Shown: positions 7,601-16,393 of the stretch, one piece after another
Layout: each line of letters opens with the position of its first letter
How positions within the stretch are numbered: position 1 is the stretch's first letter
Origin: Agromyces albus
GTDB lineage: Bacteria; Actinomycetota; Actinomycetes; Actinomycetales; Microbacteriaceae
Assembly: GCF_004134825.1 (NCBI RefSeq)
Contig: NZ_SDPN01000031.1
Span: 1-48,699 of the forward strand
DNA length: 48,699 bases
Reading direction: 5' to 3'
Translations under genes and position numbers: made by a program
The notes under the pieces: model-generated
What the model was told of the DNA's origin: nothing
Seen by the model: only the letters and a program-made list of their open reading frames with translations
Databases searched by the model: none

Positions 7601-9322
7601 GTTCGCCGAGAAGCTCACCGTCACGTCGTCCCGATACCAACCGGCAGTGTTGGCCGCCCGATCAGCCGAAGCCGAGATCGTCGGCGCGGTCTTGTCGATG
7701 CTCACGACTGCCGTGTCCGACGCGGAGTTCCCCGCGTTGTCGGTCGCCGTGCCCGTCACCTGCTGAGAAAGACCCTCAGACGACGTCGTCACCGGAGCCG
7801 TGCACGACGCGACACCAGAACCAGTGTCAGCACACTCGAACGTGACGGTCACATCCTGGTTCGACCACGCACCATCCGAATACGTCAACGGCGTGAACGA
7901 GTGACCGATCGACGGCGCCGTCTTGTCGATCTTCACGTGGGCGGTTTGCGCGGCCTCGACGTTGCCCGCCGCATCCGTGCTGAAGAACGAGATCGCGTGA
8001 TCGCCCTCGCTCGCCAGTGTCACGCTCGTCCCACTCTCGACCGCGCCGCCATCGACCGAATACGAGGTCGACACCACTCCGGACAAATTGTCGGACGGCG
8101 ACAAGACCACCGTCACACGCTCGTTCGTCCAACTGTTCGACGATCCGCTCACACCCGTCACCGGAGCCGTCCGATCCACATTCACCGGCACACTCGACGC
8201 CGTCGTCGTGTTCCCGGCCTTGTCCGCGATCGAGGCGCTCGTGGTAAGCGCGCTGCCCTCACCGGTGATCAGGCCATCGGCGGGCTGCGTCGACGGGTCG
8301 ATCCCCGACAGCGCATCGACCCCGGACCATCCGATCGCGACGTCGCCCTGGTACCAGCCGTTGCCGTTGGCCGACGTGGTCGGCGTGCCCGTCAGGGTCG
8401 GCGCCGTCTTGTCGATGCTGATGCCGGAGACACCGGCGCTCGCAGAGTTGTCTGCGTTGTCCACCGCGGTTCCGGCGACCGACTGGTTCGCTCCCTCGGT
8501 CGAGAGCACAACCGTGCCGCCACCGGTGCAGGACTTGACGCCGGAGAGCGCATCCGCGCAGATGAGCGAGACCGTGACGTCGGAGTTGTTCCAGCCCGCG
8601 GCGTTCGCGGCTGGAGCAACGTTTCCGGTGACGGTCGGGTTGGTCTCATCGAGCTTCACGACCACCGCGCCGGTGCCGATGTTGCCCAGTCTGTCGCTTG
8701 CCGTGGCGTTCTTCGTGACGCCGGCCGTGTTCGAGTTCACGCTGTCCGTGGCGGGAGTGGGGCCGGTGCCGATCCCCGAACCGGCATCAGTTGCCGACCA
8801 GGTGATCCCGACATCGGCCCTGTTCCACCCGGCGGCATTGGCCGCGGGCGCCAGGGCGGCGGTTACGATCGGCCCGGCGTTGTCGAGGGTGAACGATGCC
8901 TGCAAGGAATTGGTCTGCCCGGTGCATTTCCCCTGCGGGTTGAAGTTCGGTGAAGCGGACACGGTCACTGCCTGGGCACCATTGCCCGCACCGGCCGTCG
9001 TCGTGAAGCTCCAGTTCGTCCTGGCCGTGCCGGATTGGTCGTGCGCCGTGATCGCGCCGGCAACATCCACACACTTCGTGTCGGTGCTCGTGATGACCGT
9101 GAGCGTTAACGCACCACCCTGCTTTGCATACAGCGTGCCGCCCGACGAGACGGTGCCGGTACCCCCGGTGAAGGTCGCACTCGTCACGCTCGACGCGAAG
9201 GCCGGCACTGCACCGAGCATCGCCGCCACCACCGCCCCCGACGCGATCACGGCGAGCCAGCCGCGCGTGCGGCCCTCGCGAACACGAACTCGTCTCGTCG
9301 AGATGCCGCTGGAAGCGCGCAT
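4670..9322 (-). CDS. Giant secreted Ig-like repeat protein (about 15 repeats, PxKF C-terminus)
   Basis: 1550 residues. An Arg-rich signal peptide (cleavage near PAFASS, residue 44) is followed by a unique region to about 155, then some 15 tandem Ig-like repeats of 70-90 residues, each ending in a variant of INIDKTAP. Two repeat types alternate: one with GWxxxDVTVxFxCxDALSGVxxC, whose paired Cys probably form a disulfide, and one with YxIDGG and HTIxFWSTDxAGN, as in OmpL47-type repeats. The last 115 residues carry TIPVKFQLKN, the PxKF motif, and a Tyr/Gly-rich end. There is no LPXTG sorting signal and no catalytic motif. Start ATG has GGAGG 5 nt upstream. Probably an exported adhesin, scaffold or envelope structure; the exact function is unknown. 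It lies between the importer and the hexosaminidases. Confidence 0.8.
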   Translation of the reverse strand: MRASSGISTRRVRVREGRTRGWLAVIASGAVVAAMLGAVPAFASSVTSATFTGGTGTVSSGGTLYAKQGGALTLTVITSTDTKCVDVAGAITAHDQSGTARTNWSFTTTAGAGNGAQAVTVSASPNFNPQGKCTGQTNSLQASFTLDNAGPIVTAALAPAANAAGWNRADVGITWSATDAGSGIGTGPTPATDSVNSNTAGVTKNATASDRLGNIGTGAVVVKLDETNPTVTGNVAPAANAAGWNNSDVTVSLICADALSGVKSCTGGGTVVLSTEGANQSVAGTAVDNADNSASAGVSGISIDKTAPTLTGTPTTSANGNGWYQGDVAIGWSGVDALSGIDPSTQPADGLITGEGSALTTSASIADKAGNTTTASSVPVNVDRTAPVTGVSGSSNSWTNERVTVVLSPSDNLSGVVSTSYSVDGGAVESGTSVTLASEGDHAISFFSTDAAGNVEAAQTAHVKIDKTAPSIGHSFTPLTYSDGAWSNQDVTVTFECADTGSGVASCTAPVTTSSEGLSQQVTGTATDNAGNSASDTAVVSIDKTAPTISASADRAANTAGWYRDDVTVSFSANDALSGLASTSPAQVVGEGANQSSTGTATDAAGNSASADVSGINVDKTAPVLTAEFSPGWHTDDVTVVWTCTDALSGVAAGPVDDTVTGEGGNLSSSASCTDVAGNTANTSVDGIQIDRTAPTTTATVPDPLASGWYADEVLVTLTGHDTLSGIAATHYSIDGGAAQLYAGAFSFSQKGTHTIAFWSTDAAGNSEDTTVNSITLKIDDAPPVTTVINPISPASGWFVTSGIPVAFDADDAESGIAATYYEIDGGEAQTYGDPFTAELATGSHTITYWSVDLAGNTEAKQTTIVNVDDVAPSIVGVASPAANGFGWNNTDVDVAFTCTDAESGVAGCGPDGTVSTEGENQQVQGDTQDVAGNVNSTTVDHINIDKTAPTLVGVATSDANGAGWYNGDVTIEWTGNDALSGIDPSTQPADSTIGGEGIDLGASASIFDKAGNKKTASASGINIDRTAPHIEGAPTTAPNAAGWYRDQVVLDFTCTDALSGVASCPTSEVIAGDGADQAVTSDPASDKAGNLSDGKTVGGINIDGSAPSTTANNQCTKTNGWCTGPSANVVLTATDQAGLSGVKEIHYRIDGGAEQVAAGAAKTVSVPLDGSGAGTVHYWAVDIAGNTEASNAVALKWDNIAPMVTHTLSPVPNANDWNNSDVTVTFGAKDDDAGSGVADVTAPVTVTTETDGQVLVGSATDTAGNVGTDSVTVKLDKTAPTISGAVVSGTQGANGWYVGPVTVHFTCADDRSGVATCPDDVILTSNGANSASGTVTDKAGNTAVTAVSGINIDTEAPTITAVNVAGGLYVLGAVPGATCAASDGFSGLAGSCVVTISGGTANGVGAFTYTARATDAAGNTGTTTGSYRVIYRFDGFLQPINDTAHQVGTSTSVFKGASTIPVKFQLKNASGTLVQANAAPVWLTPAKGASMSLPVDESLYAATADSGSTYRVEGSQYGYNWKTPSGGHYHRIGVTLDDGQTYYVNIGLR

Positions 9323-9465
9323 GAGAACCTCCGGGAATAGCGGCGTTCGGGTACACCGCTATGGCCTGAAGTCTGTTGTGCCGAAATGACCGGGTCAATC
9401 CCCCGTTCATGGGGTGGTCGACGAGCCTTCGGGCCTGACGCCTCGGTCCACCGGGTCGCTCGCGC

Positions 9466-9855
9466 TCAGGCGGCGTCGGCCGCCGTCGTCCAGAGCCCGA
9501 GGACATTGCCCTCGGTGTCGCGGAAGTACCCGTAGTACCCCATGCCCGGGATCGCCGTCTTCGCCAGCACGACGCTCCCGCCGAGCGAGGCGATCCGATC
9601 GAGCGTGGCGTCGATGTCGTCGACGTCGATCGTGATGATGGGGTGGGTGAGATCGCCCTCGCGCTGGAACATCCCGCCGTTGATCGCTCCCGGCTCGAGC
9701 GGTTGCTGGGTCTGTTCGTCGACGGGCGTCGTGACCACGTTCGTGTACTGCAGCTCGGGCAGGACATCGAGCCGCCAGTCGAAGGCCGCGCCGTAGAAGC
9801 CCCTTGCTCGGCCTTGATCGTCAGCCGGGATCTCGAAATGCACCACTCCGGACAT
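9466..9855 (-). CDS. VOC/glyoxalase-fold protein
   Basis: 129 residues, starting MSGVVHFEIPADDQGRARGF with GGGGAGA just upstream; a longer in-frame start at 9888 lacks such a site. The two beta-alpha-beta-beta-beta halves of the vicinal oxygen chelate fold are visible: HFEIPADD with FYGAAFDW first, then IITIDVDDIDATLDRIASLG and GYYGYFRDTEGNVLGLW. The form is that of the PhnB/YdcJ-like group common in actinobacteria, which binds small molecules or metals. Substrate unknown. It is a single gene with no clear link to its neighbours. Confidence 0.8.
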   Translation of the reverse strand: MSGVVHFEIPADDQGRARGFYGAAFDWRLDVLPELQYTNVVTTPVDEQTQQPLEPGAINGGMFQREGDLTHPIITIDVDDIDATLDRIASLGGSVVLAKTAIPGMGYYGYFRDTEGNVLGLWTTAADAA

Positions 9856-9974
9856 CGTGCGTCTCCCCTGGTCTCTCCGCGGAGGCACGGCACACCCGCG
9901 CCTGCGCGGGATCCTAGCCCGAGGCGCCGGTCACCGGTAGGGCGGAGCGGACGGTTTCGCCAGGGCTGCTGTCG

Positions 9975-11585
9975 TCACCAGGGCAGGTCGCTCGAGCGGT
10001 GGAAGTTCACGTCGAGCTCCTCGAAACGCTCGAGGAAGGTGACGAGGCGCGGTGAGAACTCGTCGAAGTCGCGATGTTCTCCGCTCGCCGGTGCGGGCGA
10101 CCATCCGACCTCGGCGAGCGAGCCGAGACGGGGGAACGCCATGAACTCGATGTCGTCGATGGAGGTGATCGTCTCGGTCCAGAGCGGCGCCTCGATGCCG
10201 AGCACCTGGTCATCGCCGACGCCCTCGAAGATGCGGGCTGGATCCCAGCTGTACGCCTCCGCGACGTCGGTGGGACCGGCCCAGCTGAGGCCGAGCCGGG
10301 AGTCGGCGGGGCGATCGGGATACACCTGATCGAGGTAGGCCACATCGGACGGCGACATCACGATCGCGCCGCCCTGGTCGAGGAAGGACTCCATGAGCGC
10401 GACGTCGAGCTCTTCGGGCACGGTGGAGCCCCAGTACTGTCCGATCGTGCCGATGGGCAGCGCGTCGGAGGCACCGACCTCCTGCCAGCCGACGACCGTC
10501 TTGCCCTCGTCTTCGGCGACACCCGACGTGAGCTCCATGAAGTAGGTGTACTCCTCCTCGGTGTAGCCGAAGACCTCGTCTCCGCCGAGGTGCAGGTATG
10601 GCCCGGGGGTCAGCGCAGCGAGCTGCCGGATGACGTCTTCGGCGAGTCGCTCCGCGTCGACACTGGTCGGGCACAGCGTGCTCCCGCCACCGGCCGCGGG
10701 CGTGTGAGGTTGCGGCGCAACGCCGTTGCACGTGAGCTCCGGATAGGCGGTGAGCGCGGCATGGACGTGGCCGGGCATGTTGGCCTCCGGCACGATCGTG
10801 ACGTTGCGTTCCGCGGCGTAGTCGATGATTCCGGCGAATTCCTCCTGGGTGTAGAACCCACCGGGGCCGCCGTCCACCTCATACAGGCCGCCGACGTCGG
10901 TGAGCAGCGGCCAACCCTCGATCTCGATGCGCCAGCCGTGATCGTTCGCGAGGTGGAGGTGCAGGGTGTTGATCTTGAGCATCGCGATCTCGTCGATGAA
11001 TCGCTCGACCTCCGCGACGGAGAAGAAATGCCGGGCCACGTCGAGCATCGCGCTGCGGTACGCGAAACGCGGATAGTCGGTGATCTCGACGGCGACGACC
11101 TCGAGCGGAGACGAGAGCAGCAGTCCGCGCTCGACGGCTGCGGGCAGGAGCTGTCGCAGCGACTGCATGCCGTTGGAGAGTCCCGCCGCCGTGGCCGCGC
11201 TGATGCGGACTCCAGATTCATCGGCTCTCAGCCGGTACCCCTCGGCGACGTGGCCATCGGGTGCCTCGCCGGCAGCGAGCACGAGCGCGATATCGCCGGG
11301 CTCAGCCTCGCCGCGCACGATGGGCAGCTCGAAGCCGCTCGCCGGACGCAACAGGTCGGCGAGCAGCCGGGCGACCGCTCCCGCTTCCCGTGGATCGCCG
11401 TCGATCACGATCCGCGCTTCGCGGTCGAGCTGGAACGCATCGCCCCGAACCCCGATCACCTCGACGGGTTGCGGCACGATCGCGATGGCGGGCGCAGGCG
11501 GAGGCGCGATCAGGGCCGCTCCGGCCCACGCGGTCGCGGATGCCATGAGCAGCGCCGCGAGCACCCATGCCGTGCGCCTCTTCAC
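9975..11585 (-). CDS. Secreted beta-N-acetylhexosaminidase (GH20)
   Basis: 536 residues. An N-terminal KRR followed by a hydrophobic stretch (WVLAALLMASATAWAGAALI) is a signal peptide or anchor, so the enzyme acts outside the membrane. The GH20b-like domain spans about residues 35-165, and the TIM barrel begins at [17 protein letters not shown]. The catalytic Asp-Glu pair is D336-E337 in HLGGDEVFGY. The common [10 protein letters not shown] motif reads HLHLANDHGW here. Retaining substrate-assisted cleavage of terminal GlcNAc/GalNAc is known for the family. Start is GTG with AGGGGA upstream. It is the second gene after its cytoplasmic-looking paralogue, 44 nt away, and probably provides sugars for the importer at 1460-4666. 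Confidence 0.9.
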   Translation of the reverse strand: MKRRTAWVLAALLMASATAWAGAALIAPPPAPAIAIVPQPVEVIGVRGDAFQLDREARIVIDGDPREAGAVARLLADLLRPASGFELPIVRGEAEPGDIALVLAAGEAPDGHVAEGYRLRADESGVRISAATAAGLSNGMQSLRQLLPAAVERGLLLSSPLEVVAVEITDYPRFAYRSAMLDVARHFFSVAEVERFIDEIAMLKINTLHLHLANDHGWRIEIEGWPLLTDVGGLYEVDGGPGGFYTQEEFAGIIDYAAERNVTIVPEANMPGHVHAALTAYPELTCNGVAPQPHTPAAGGGSTLCPTSVDAERLAEDVIRQLAALTPGPYLHLGGDEVFGYTEEEYTYFMELTSGVAEDEGKTVVGWQEVGASDALPIGTIGQYWGSTVPEELDVALMESFLDQGGAIVMSPSDVAYLDQVYPDRPADSRLGLSWAGPTDVAEAYSWDPARIFEGVGDDQVLGIEAPLWTETITSIDDIEFMAFPRLGSLAEVGWSPAPASGEHRDFDEFSPRLVTFLERFEELDVNFHRSSDLPW

Positions 11586-11629
11586 CGGTTTCCCCTCGAT
11601 GTGTCAGGCGAGTATATGGTGCGTCGCTG

Positions 11630-13225
11630 TCAGTGGGCGGGGAGGCCGGCAGACGCTTCGGCTCGGGGCGCCGGTGCGTCGCCGGGCATCGCCCACGGCA
11701 CGCCGCCGACGCGGTGGTACGCCACTCCGAGCTCGTCGAGGTGCGTGCCGAGCGCGGCGAGGCGCGCAGCGAAGTCCGCCTCCGAGCGTGAGCCGCCGGC
11801 CGCCACAGACGGCGACCACGCGATCTCCGCGATCGCGGCGATGCGGGGGAACACCATGAACTCGAGCTCGGGCACGGTGGCGATCGTCTCGGTCCACACC
11901 GGCGCCTCGATGCCGAGGATGTCGGACTCGCCGATGCCGGGCACGATGCCGACGGGCTCCCATCCGTACGCCTCCTCGAGGCTCGTCGGGCCCTTCGCCC
12001 AGTCGAGCCCGAGCGTGCCGCCGAGCGGTCCCTCGGGATCGCCGGGGTACTTCATGTCGAGGTAGGCGACGTCGGCGGGGGAGAGGATGACGCGCCCGCC
12101 CTGTTCCACGAACGATCGCGTGAATCGTGCGGCGTCGGCCTCGGGCTCGACGTGGCTCCAGTACTGGCCGACGGTACCCCGAGGCAGTTCGGTCGACGCG
12201 CCGAGTTCGTGCCATCCGATCACGGTCTTGCCGGCGGCGACCGCCGCGCGCGTCATGCGGTGCACGAGGTCGAGGTAGTCGGCATGGGGCGTCGCAAGCG
12301 ACTCGTCGCCCCCGAGGTGCAGCCACGGTCCCGGCGTCAGCTCGGCGACCTCGCGCGTGACGTCGATGAGGAAGCGGTCGGTGGCCTCCGCTCGCTCGGG
12401 CGACGCGCACAGCGACGAGAAGCCGACCTCGACGCCCTCGTACGGCTCTGGGGCGACGCCGTCGCAGTTCAGTTCGGGGTAGGCGCTGAGCGCGGCGTTC
12501 GTATGGCCGGGCAGGTCGATCTCGGGCACGATCGTGATGAACCGCGCGGCCGCGTACTCGACGATGCAGCGGTAGTCGTCCATCGTGTAGAAGCCGCCGC
12601 CGACGCCGCCGACCGAGGTCGACGCGCCGATGCCCGTGAGCTCGGGCCAGGACTCGATCTCGATCCGCCAGCCCTGGTCGTCGGTGAGATGCAGGTGCAG
12701 CGCGTTGAGCTTCAGCAGCGACAGCCGGTCGACGAAGTCGAGCACGTCCTCGACGGCGAAGAAGTGCCGCGCCACGTCGAGCATCGCGCCGCGGTAGGCG
12801 AAGCGAGGGGAATCGGCGACGGATGCCGCGGGCACGGTCCATCCGCCCGACGGTGCGCGCGAGGCATCCGCTCGCTCGATCTCGGGCGGAAGCAGCTGGC
12901 GCAGCGATTGCGTGCCCCAGAACAGCCCGGCAGCGGCATCGGCCGCGATGCGCACGCCGTCGCCGCCGGACTCGAGGGTGTATCCCTCGGGCGACCCGCC
13001 GCTCGCGCCGTCGGCGATGACGAGCCCGATGTCGGATGCCCCGGCCTCGCCTTCGACGACGGGCAGCTCGAGTCCCGTGGCCGCGCGCACTCGCCCGGCG
13101 AACGTCTCGGCGACCGCTGCAGCTTCGGCGCCGTTCACGACGAACCGGGAGCCGTCGTCGAGCCGGAAGGGCGCCGCTCCCTCGTGGAGTTCGAAGGAGG
13201 TGGGGGCGGGGATGATGCCGGGCAC
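11630..13225 (-). CDS. Beta-N-acetylhexosaminidase (GH20), no signal peptide
   Basis: 531 residues, plainly paralogous to the next gene along its whole length ([17 protein letters not shown], the TIVPE and [15 protein letters not shown] stretches, WLHLGGDES). The catalytic pair is D307-E308. It starts [16 protein letters not shown] with no hydrophobic leader, so it is predicted to be cytoplasmic and would cleave imported chitobiose or other GlcNAc-terminated sugars. The barrel keeps the canonical [18 protein letters not shown] start with GGAGA close upstream. A -10-like TAGGAT lies at 13256-13261 on the minus strand. It is first gene of a two-gene unit with the secreted copy. Confidence 0.9.
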   Translation of the reverse strand: MPGIIPAPTSFELHEGAAPFRLDDGSRFVVNGAEAAAVAETFAGRVRAATGLELPVVEGEAGASDIGLVIADGASGGSPEGYTLESGGDGVRIAADAAAGLFWGTQSLRQLLPPEIERADASRAPSGGWTVPAASVADSPRFAYRGAMLDVARHFFAVEDVLDFVDRLSLLKLNALHLHLTDDQGWRIEIESWPELTGIGASTSVGGVGGGFYTMDDYRCIVEYAAARFITIVPEIDLPGHTNAALSAYPELNCDGVAPEPYEGVEVGFSSLCASPERAEATDRFLIDVTREVAELTPGPWLHLGGDESLATPHADYLDLVHRMTRAAVAAGKTVIGWHELGASTELPRGTVGQYWSHVEPEADAARFTRSFVEQGGRVILSPADVAYLDMKYPGDPEGPLGGTLGLDWAKGPTSLEEAYGWEPVGIVPGIGESDILGIEAPVWTETIATVPELEFMVFPRIAAIAEIAWSPSVAAGGSRSEADFAARLAALGTHLDELGVAYHRVGGVPWAMPGDAPAPRAEASAGLPAH

Positions 13226-13349
13226 GGCGTCTCCGATCGGTACTGGGAGTCAGGAATCCTAACTAACAGGCTATCGGACCATCGTGTCATGGAAGGTCAC
13301 CGTCGCGCCCGTGCGGCGCACGGGAAACGCCGGATCCGGCATCCGTTGC

Positions 13350-13355
13350 TATGCT
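13350..13355 (+). promoter_or_regulatory. -10 element for the glyA-folD transcript
   Basis: TATGCT at 13350-13355 would place the transcription start near 13362, exactly at the 5' edge of the ZTP aptamer. I see no good -35 hexamer. Confidence 0.45.
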
Positions 13356-13361
13356 TGCGAG

Positions 13362-13432
13362 CGTCGCGACTGGCGTTGAGATGGATACCATCGGGGAGCG
13401 ACTGGCACGGACCGACCGCACGCCTGGGCCGG
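13362..13432 (+). ncRNA. ZTP (pfl) riboswitch
   Basis: The leader of glyA carries the conserved blocks of the ZTP/pfl aptamer in order: GCGACTGGCG (13366-13375), ACCATCGGGGAGCGAC (13387-13402) and CGCACGCCTGGGCC (13417-13430), which make the characteristic stem plus distal pseudoknot. Known members sense ZMP/ZTP, the signal of low 10-formyl-THF, and switch on folate one-carbon genes; glyA and folD are classic targets, so motif and context agree. The region 13433-13500 would hold the expression platform; a 10-bp palindrome CCTACGTAGG (13471-13480) lies there, but the switching mechanism is not evident. Confidence 0.88.
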
Positions 13433-13505
13433 TACGCATACCTCGGCGCTGGCGCGCGCGAGGCAGCACCCCTACGTAGGTCCGTATGTCATGAAGGAGC
13501 CAGTC

Positions 13506-14780
13506 TTGGCCGAGTCCGTTTTCAATGCGCCGCTGTCCGAGGTCGACCCCGAGATCGCCGAAGTTCTCGAGCTCGAGCTCGGTCGCCAGCGCAACTACCT
13601 CGAGATGATCGCGAGCGAGAACTTCGTTCCCGTCTCGGTGCTGCAGTCCCAGGGTTCCGTGCTCACGAACAAGTACGCCGAGGGCTACCCCGGCCGCCGC
13701 TACTACGGCGGTTGCGAGTACGTCGACGTCGCAGAGTCCCTCGCGATCGAGCGCGCGAAGTCGCTCTTCGGCGCCGAGTACGCCAACGTGCAGCCGCACT
13801 CGGGCGCCACCGCCAACGCGGCGGTGCTGAGCGCGATCGCGACGCCCGGCGACACGATCCTCGGCCTCGAGCTCGCGCACGGCGGCCACCTCACGCACGG
13901 CATGCGCCTGAACTTCTCGGGCAAGCTCTACAACGCCGTCTCATACGGTGTCGACCCCGAGACCTTCCTCGTCGACATGAACGTCGTGCGCGACAAGGCG
14001 CTCGAGCACAAGCCGCAGGTCATCATCGCCGGCTGGTCGGCGTACCCCCGCCACCTCGACTTCGCCGCGTTCCGCGCGATCGCCGACGAGGTCGGCGCGA
14101 AGCTCTGGGTCGACATGGCGCACTTCGCCGGCCTCGTCGCCGCGGGCCTGCACCCGAGCCCGGTGCCGCACGCCGACGTCGTCTCGTCGACCGTGCACAA
14201 GACGATCGGCGGCCCCCGCTCGGGCTTCATCGTCGCGCGCGACATGGAGCTCGCGAAGAAGCTCAACTCCAACGTCTTCCCGGGCCAGCAGGGCGGACCG
14301 CTCATGCACGTCATCGCGGCGAAGGCCACGGCGTTCAAGATCGCCGCCTCGGAAGACTTCAAGCTGCGCCAGGAGCGCACCATCCGCGGCGCCCAGATCC
14401 TCGCCGAGCGGCTCACCGCCGACGACTCGCGCGCCGCGGGCATCGACGTGCTCACGGGCGGCACCGACGTGCACCTCGTGCTCGCCGACCTCCGCAACAG
14501 CCCGGTCGACGGCCAGCAGGCCGAAGACCTCCTGCACGAGGCGCTCATCACCGTGAACCGCAACGCGGTGCCGTTCGACCCCCGCCCGCCGATGGTCACG
14601 TCGGGACTTCGCATCGGCACCCCGGCGCTCGCGACCCGCGGCTTCGGCGACGCCGAGTTCGTCGAGGTCGCCGACATCATCGCGCTCGCGCTCAAGGGCG
14701 AAGCGGATGTCGCGACGCTCCGCTCGCGCGTCGAGGCCCTCACGGCGGCGTTCCCGCTGTACCCGGGCCTCGAGCAGTAG
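13506..14780 (+). CDS. glyA: Serine hydroxymethyltransferase
   Basis: 424 residues. Converts serine plus THF to glycine plus 5,10-methylene-THF with PLP. Seen: [32 protein letters not shown], and the PLP lysine in [15 protein letters not shown] (about Lys232). I place the start at TTG 13506 ([19 protein letters not shown]): GAAGGAG (13493-13499) lies 6 nt upstream, whereas ATG 13491 overlaps that ribosome binding site and would itself lack one. [16 protein letters not shown] at the N-terminus is typical of actinobacterial GlyA. First gene of glyA-folD and controlled by the ZTP riboswitch in its leader. Confidence 0.95.
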   Translation: MAESVFNAPLSEVDPEIAEVLELELGRQRNYLEMIASENFVPVSVLQSQGSVLTNKYAEGYPGRRYYGGCEYVDVAESLAIERAKSLFGAEYANVQPHSGATANAAVLSAIATPGDTILGLELAHGGHLTHGMRLNFSGKLYNAVSYGVDPETFLVDMNVVRDKALEHKPQVIIAGWSAYPRHLDFAAFRAIADEVGAKLWVDMAHFAGLVAAGLHPSPVPHADVVSSTVHKTIGGPRSGFIVARDMELAKKLNSNVFPGQQGGPLMHVIAAKATAFKIAASEDFKLRQERTIRGAQILAERLTADDSRAAGIDVLTGGTDVHLVLADLRNSPVDGQQAEDLLHEALITVNRNAVPFDPRPPMVTSGLRIGTPALATRGFGDAEFVEVADIIALALKGEADVATLRSRVEALTAAFPLYPGLEQ

Positions 14781-14788
14781 GCGCCATC

Positions 14789-15673
14789 ATGACCGCGATC
14801 ACGCTCGACGGGGTGGCGACGGCCTCGGCCGTGAAGGGCGAGCTCGCCTCGCGCATCAAGTTGCTGAAGGCGCACGGGGTCGTGCCGGGGCTCGGCACGC
14901 TCCTCGTGGGCGACGATCCCGGGTCGCGGTCGTACGTCGCGGGCAAGCACCGCGATTGCGCGGAGGTGGGCATCGAGTCCATCCGCGTCGACCTGCCGGC
15001 CTCGGCGACCACGGCTGACGTGCGCGCCGCGATCCGCGACCTGAACGCGGCATCCGAGGTCACCGGATACATCGTGCAGCTGCCGCTGCCCGCCGGGCAC
15101 GACGAGAACGCGATGCTCGAGCTCCTCGACCCCGACAAAGACGCCGACGGGCTGCACCCCACGAACCTCGGCCGGCTCGTGCTCGGCATCGAGGGGGAGC
15201 TGCACTCGCCGCTGCCGTGCACGCCCGCGGGCATCGTCGAGATGCTGCGGCGCTACGACGTGCCGATTCGAGGGCGGCACGTGACCGTGATCGGCCGCGG
15301 GCTCACCGTCGGCCGTCCGCTCGGGCTGCTCTTCACCCGCAAGGGCCTCGACGCCACCGTCACGCTCACGCACTCCCGCACTCAAGACCTCCCCACCGAA
15401 GTGGCTCGCGCCGACATCGTCGTCGCGGCCGTCGGCGTGCCGCACCTCGTGAAGGCCGATTGGGTGAAGCCCGGCGCGGCCGTGCTCGACGTGGGCATCA
15501 CTCGCGTGCAAGACGACGACACGGGCAAGGGCCGCCTCACGGGCGACGTCGATCCCGGCGTGGCCGAGGTGGCCGGCCACCTCTCGCCGAATCCCGGCGG
15601 GGTGGGCCCGATGACCCGCGCGATGCTGCTCGCCAACGTCGTGAAGGCGGCGGAGCAGCGCCTGCATCGGTAG
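14789..15673 (+). CDS. folD: Methylenetetrahydrofolate dehydrogenase/cyclohydrolase
   Basis: 294 residues, 8 nt after glyA. Takes the 5,10-methylene-THF made by GlyA through methenyl-THF to 10-formyl-THF for purine and fMet synthesis. Seen: [18 protein letters not shown] with the catalytic Tyr-x3-Lys, the substrate motif [23 protein letters not shown], the Rossmann motif [13 protein letters not shown] and the C-terminal [12 protein letters not shown]. Family length and motifs are complete. Coexpressed with glyA and therefore indirectly under ZTP control. Confidence 0.95.
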   Translation: MTAITLDGVATASAVKGELASRIKLLKAHGVVPGLGTLLVGDDPGSRSYVAGKHRDCAEVGIESIRVDLPASATTADVRAAIRDLNAASEVTGYIVQLPLPAGHDENAMLELLDPDKDADGLHPTNLGRLVLGIEGELHSPLPCTPAGIVEMLRRYDVPIRGRHVTVIGRGLTVGRPLGLLFTRKGLDATVTLTHSRTQDLPTEVARADIVVAAVGVPHLVKADWVKPGAAVLDVGITRVQDDDTGKGRLTGDVDPGVAEVAGHLSPNPGGVGPMTRAMLLANVVKAAEQRLHR

Positions 15674-15707
15674 GCAGTCGGGCGCATTCGCCTGCGACCG
15701 GCGTGCG

Positions 15708-16148
15708 TCACTCCTCGTCGGGGAAGGCGAGCCGTCGGAGCACGCGGATCGCCTCGGTGCGCGCCTCGGGGGTCAGCCCCTGAAAGACGTCCCGCTCGCC
15801 CTTGCGCGTTGCGGCCACCGCCCGTCGGAACAACGCATGACCGGCGGGCGTGGCGACGACTGCCTTCATCCTGCGGTCGCCGCGCCCCACCAGGCGCGAG
15901 ACGAGGCCTCGGTTCTCCAGGTCGTCGACGATGGCCACCACGCGGCTGGGATCGAGCCGCAGGAAGTCCGAGATGCCGCGTTGCGTGATGCCGTCGTGCT
16001 CGACGGCCAAGGTGAGCGTCGCGAACGCCCGTACCGTCAATCCGAGCGGCTGAAGGGAGTCGTTGCCGGCGGCGACTCCCACGGCGCTCGCGCGGGCGAG
16101 CAGGAAGCCGAGGTCATCGAGAAGAACACTCTCGCCCCCTTTTCCCAC
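15708..16148 (-). CDS. MarR-family transcriptional regulator
   Basis: 146 residues from GTG 16148. A winged helix is visible in QRGISDFLRLDPSRVVAIVD followed by NRGLVSR and the wing GRGDRRMKAVVATPAG; both flanks are the helical dimer region. Acts as a dimer on DNA, usually as repressor relieved by an aromatic ligand. TTG 16229 would also open the frame (173 residues), but it sits in the palindrome TTGCACTATGCAA; GTG 16148 has GGAAGG upstream and gives the usual MarR length. Divergent from the tannase-like gene, which it probably controls through the TTGCA/TGCAA array in between. Confidence 0.82.
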   Translation of the reverse strand: MGKGGESVLLDDLGFLLARASAVGVAAGNDSLQPLGLTVRAFATLTLAVEHDGITQRGISDFLRLDPSRVVAIVDDLENRGLVSRLVGRGDRRMKAVVATPAGHALFRRAVAATRKGERDVFQGLTPEARTEAIRVLRRLAFPDEE

Positions 16149-16201
16149 GCTCCCAATCCTTCCGGCAGGCAACGGCACAACCGTAGCACCGCCGTATTGG
16201 A

Positions 16202-16251
16202 TGCAATCGTCAATCGTTGCACTATGCAATCAACAGGTCTACTCTGTTGCA
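16202..16251 (+). promoter_or_regulatory. Tannase-gene promoter with overlapping MarR-type operator
   Basis: TTGCAC (16217-16222) and TACTCT (16240-16245), spaced exactly 17 bp, form a promoter towards the hydrolase gene. The -35 lies inside the perfect inverted repeat TTGCA-CTA-TGCAA (16217-16229). Further half-sites are TGCAA at 16202-16206 and TTGCA at 16247-16251. A repressor bound to the central site would block the -35. MarR as the binding protein is inferred from gene order. Confidence 0.55.
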
Positions 16252-16393
16252 CCAACGGCGGCGCAGCGTTGCGTCCGCTGTCACCGCGTCGGTGAGAACG
16301 ACCTCGCCGGCGCTGCATGGAGAGGATCGACATGTCATCCATCGTGAAGTGCAGAGCCCGGCGGTCACCGTCGTCGGCACCGAGGAGACGGCG

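Noticed and set aside
5000..9000. DNA repeats of the giant gene as a CRISPR or minisatellite
   Set aside because: The similarity is at protein level with period about 240-270 bp and diverged DNA; it reflects the protein repeats.
9895..9910. CCCGCGC/GCGCGGG hairpin as terminator of the hexosaminidase genes
   Set aside because: It lies 65 nt after the stop, has a 2-nt loop and no T tract; not strong enough to call.
16127..16229. Longer MarR product from TTG 16229
   Set aside because: The start would lie in the operator palindrome with no ribosome binding site, and the extra 27 residues are unlike MarR N-termini; GTG 16148 is preferred.
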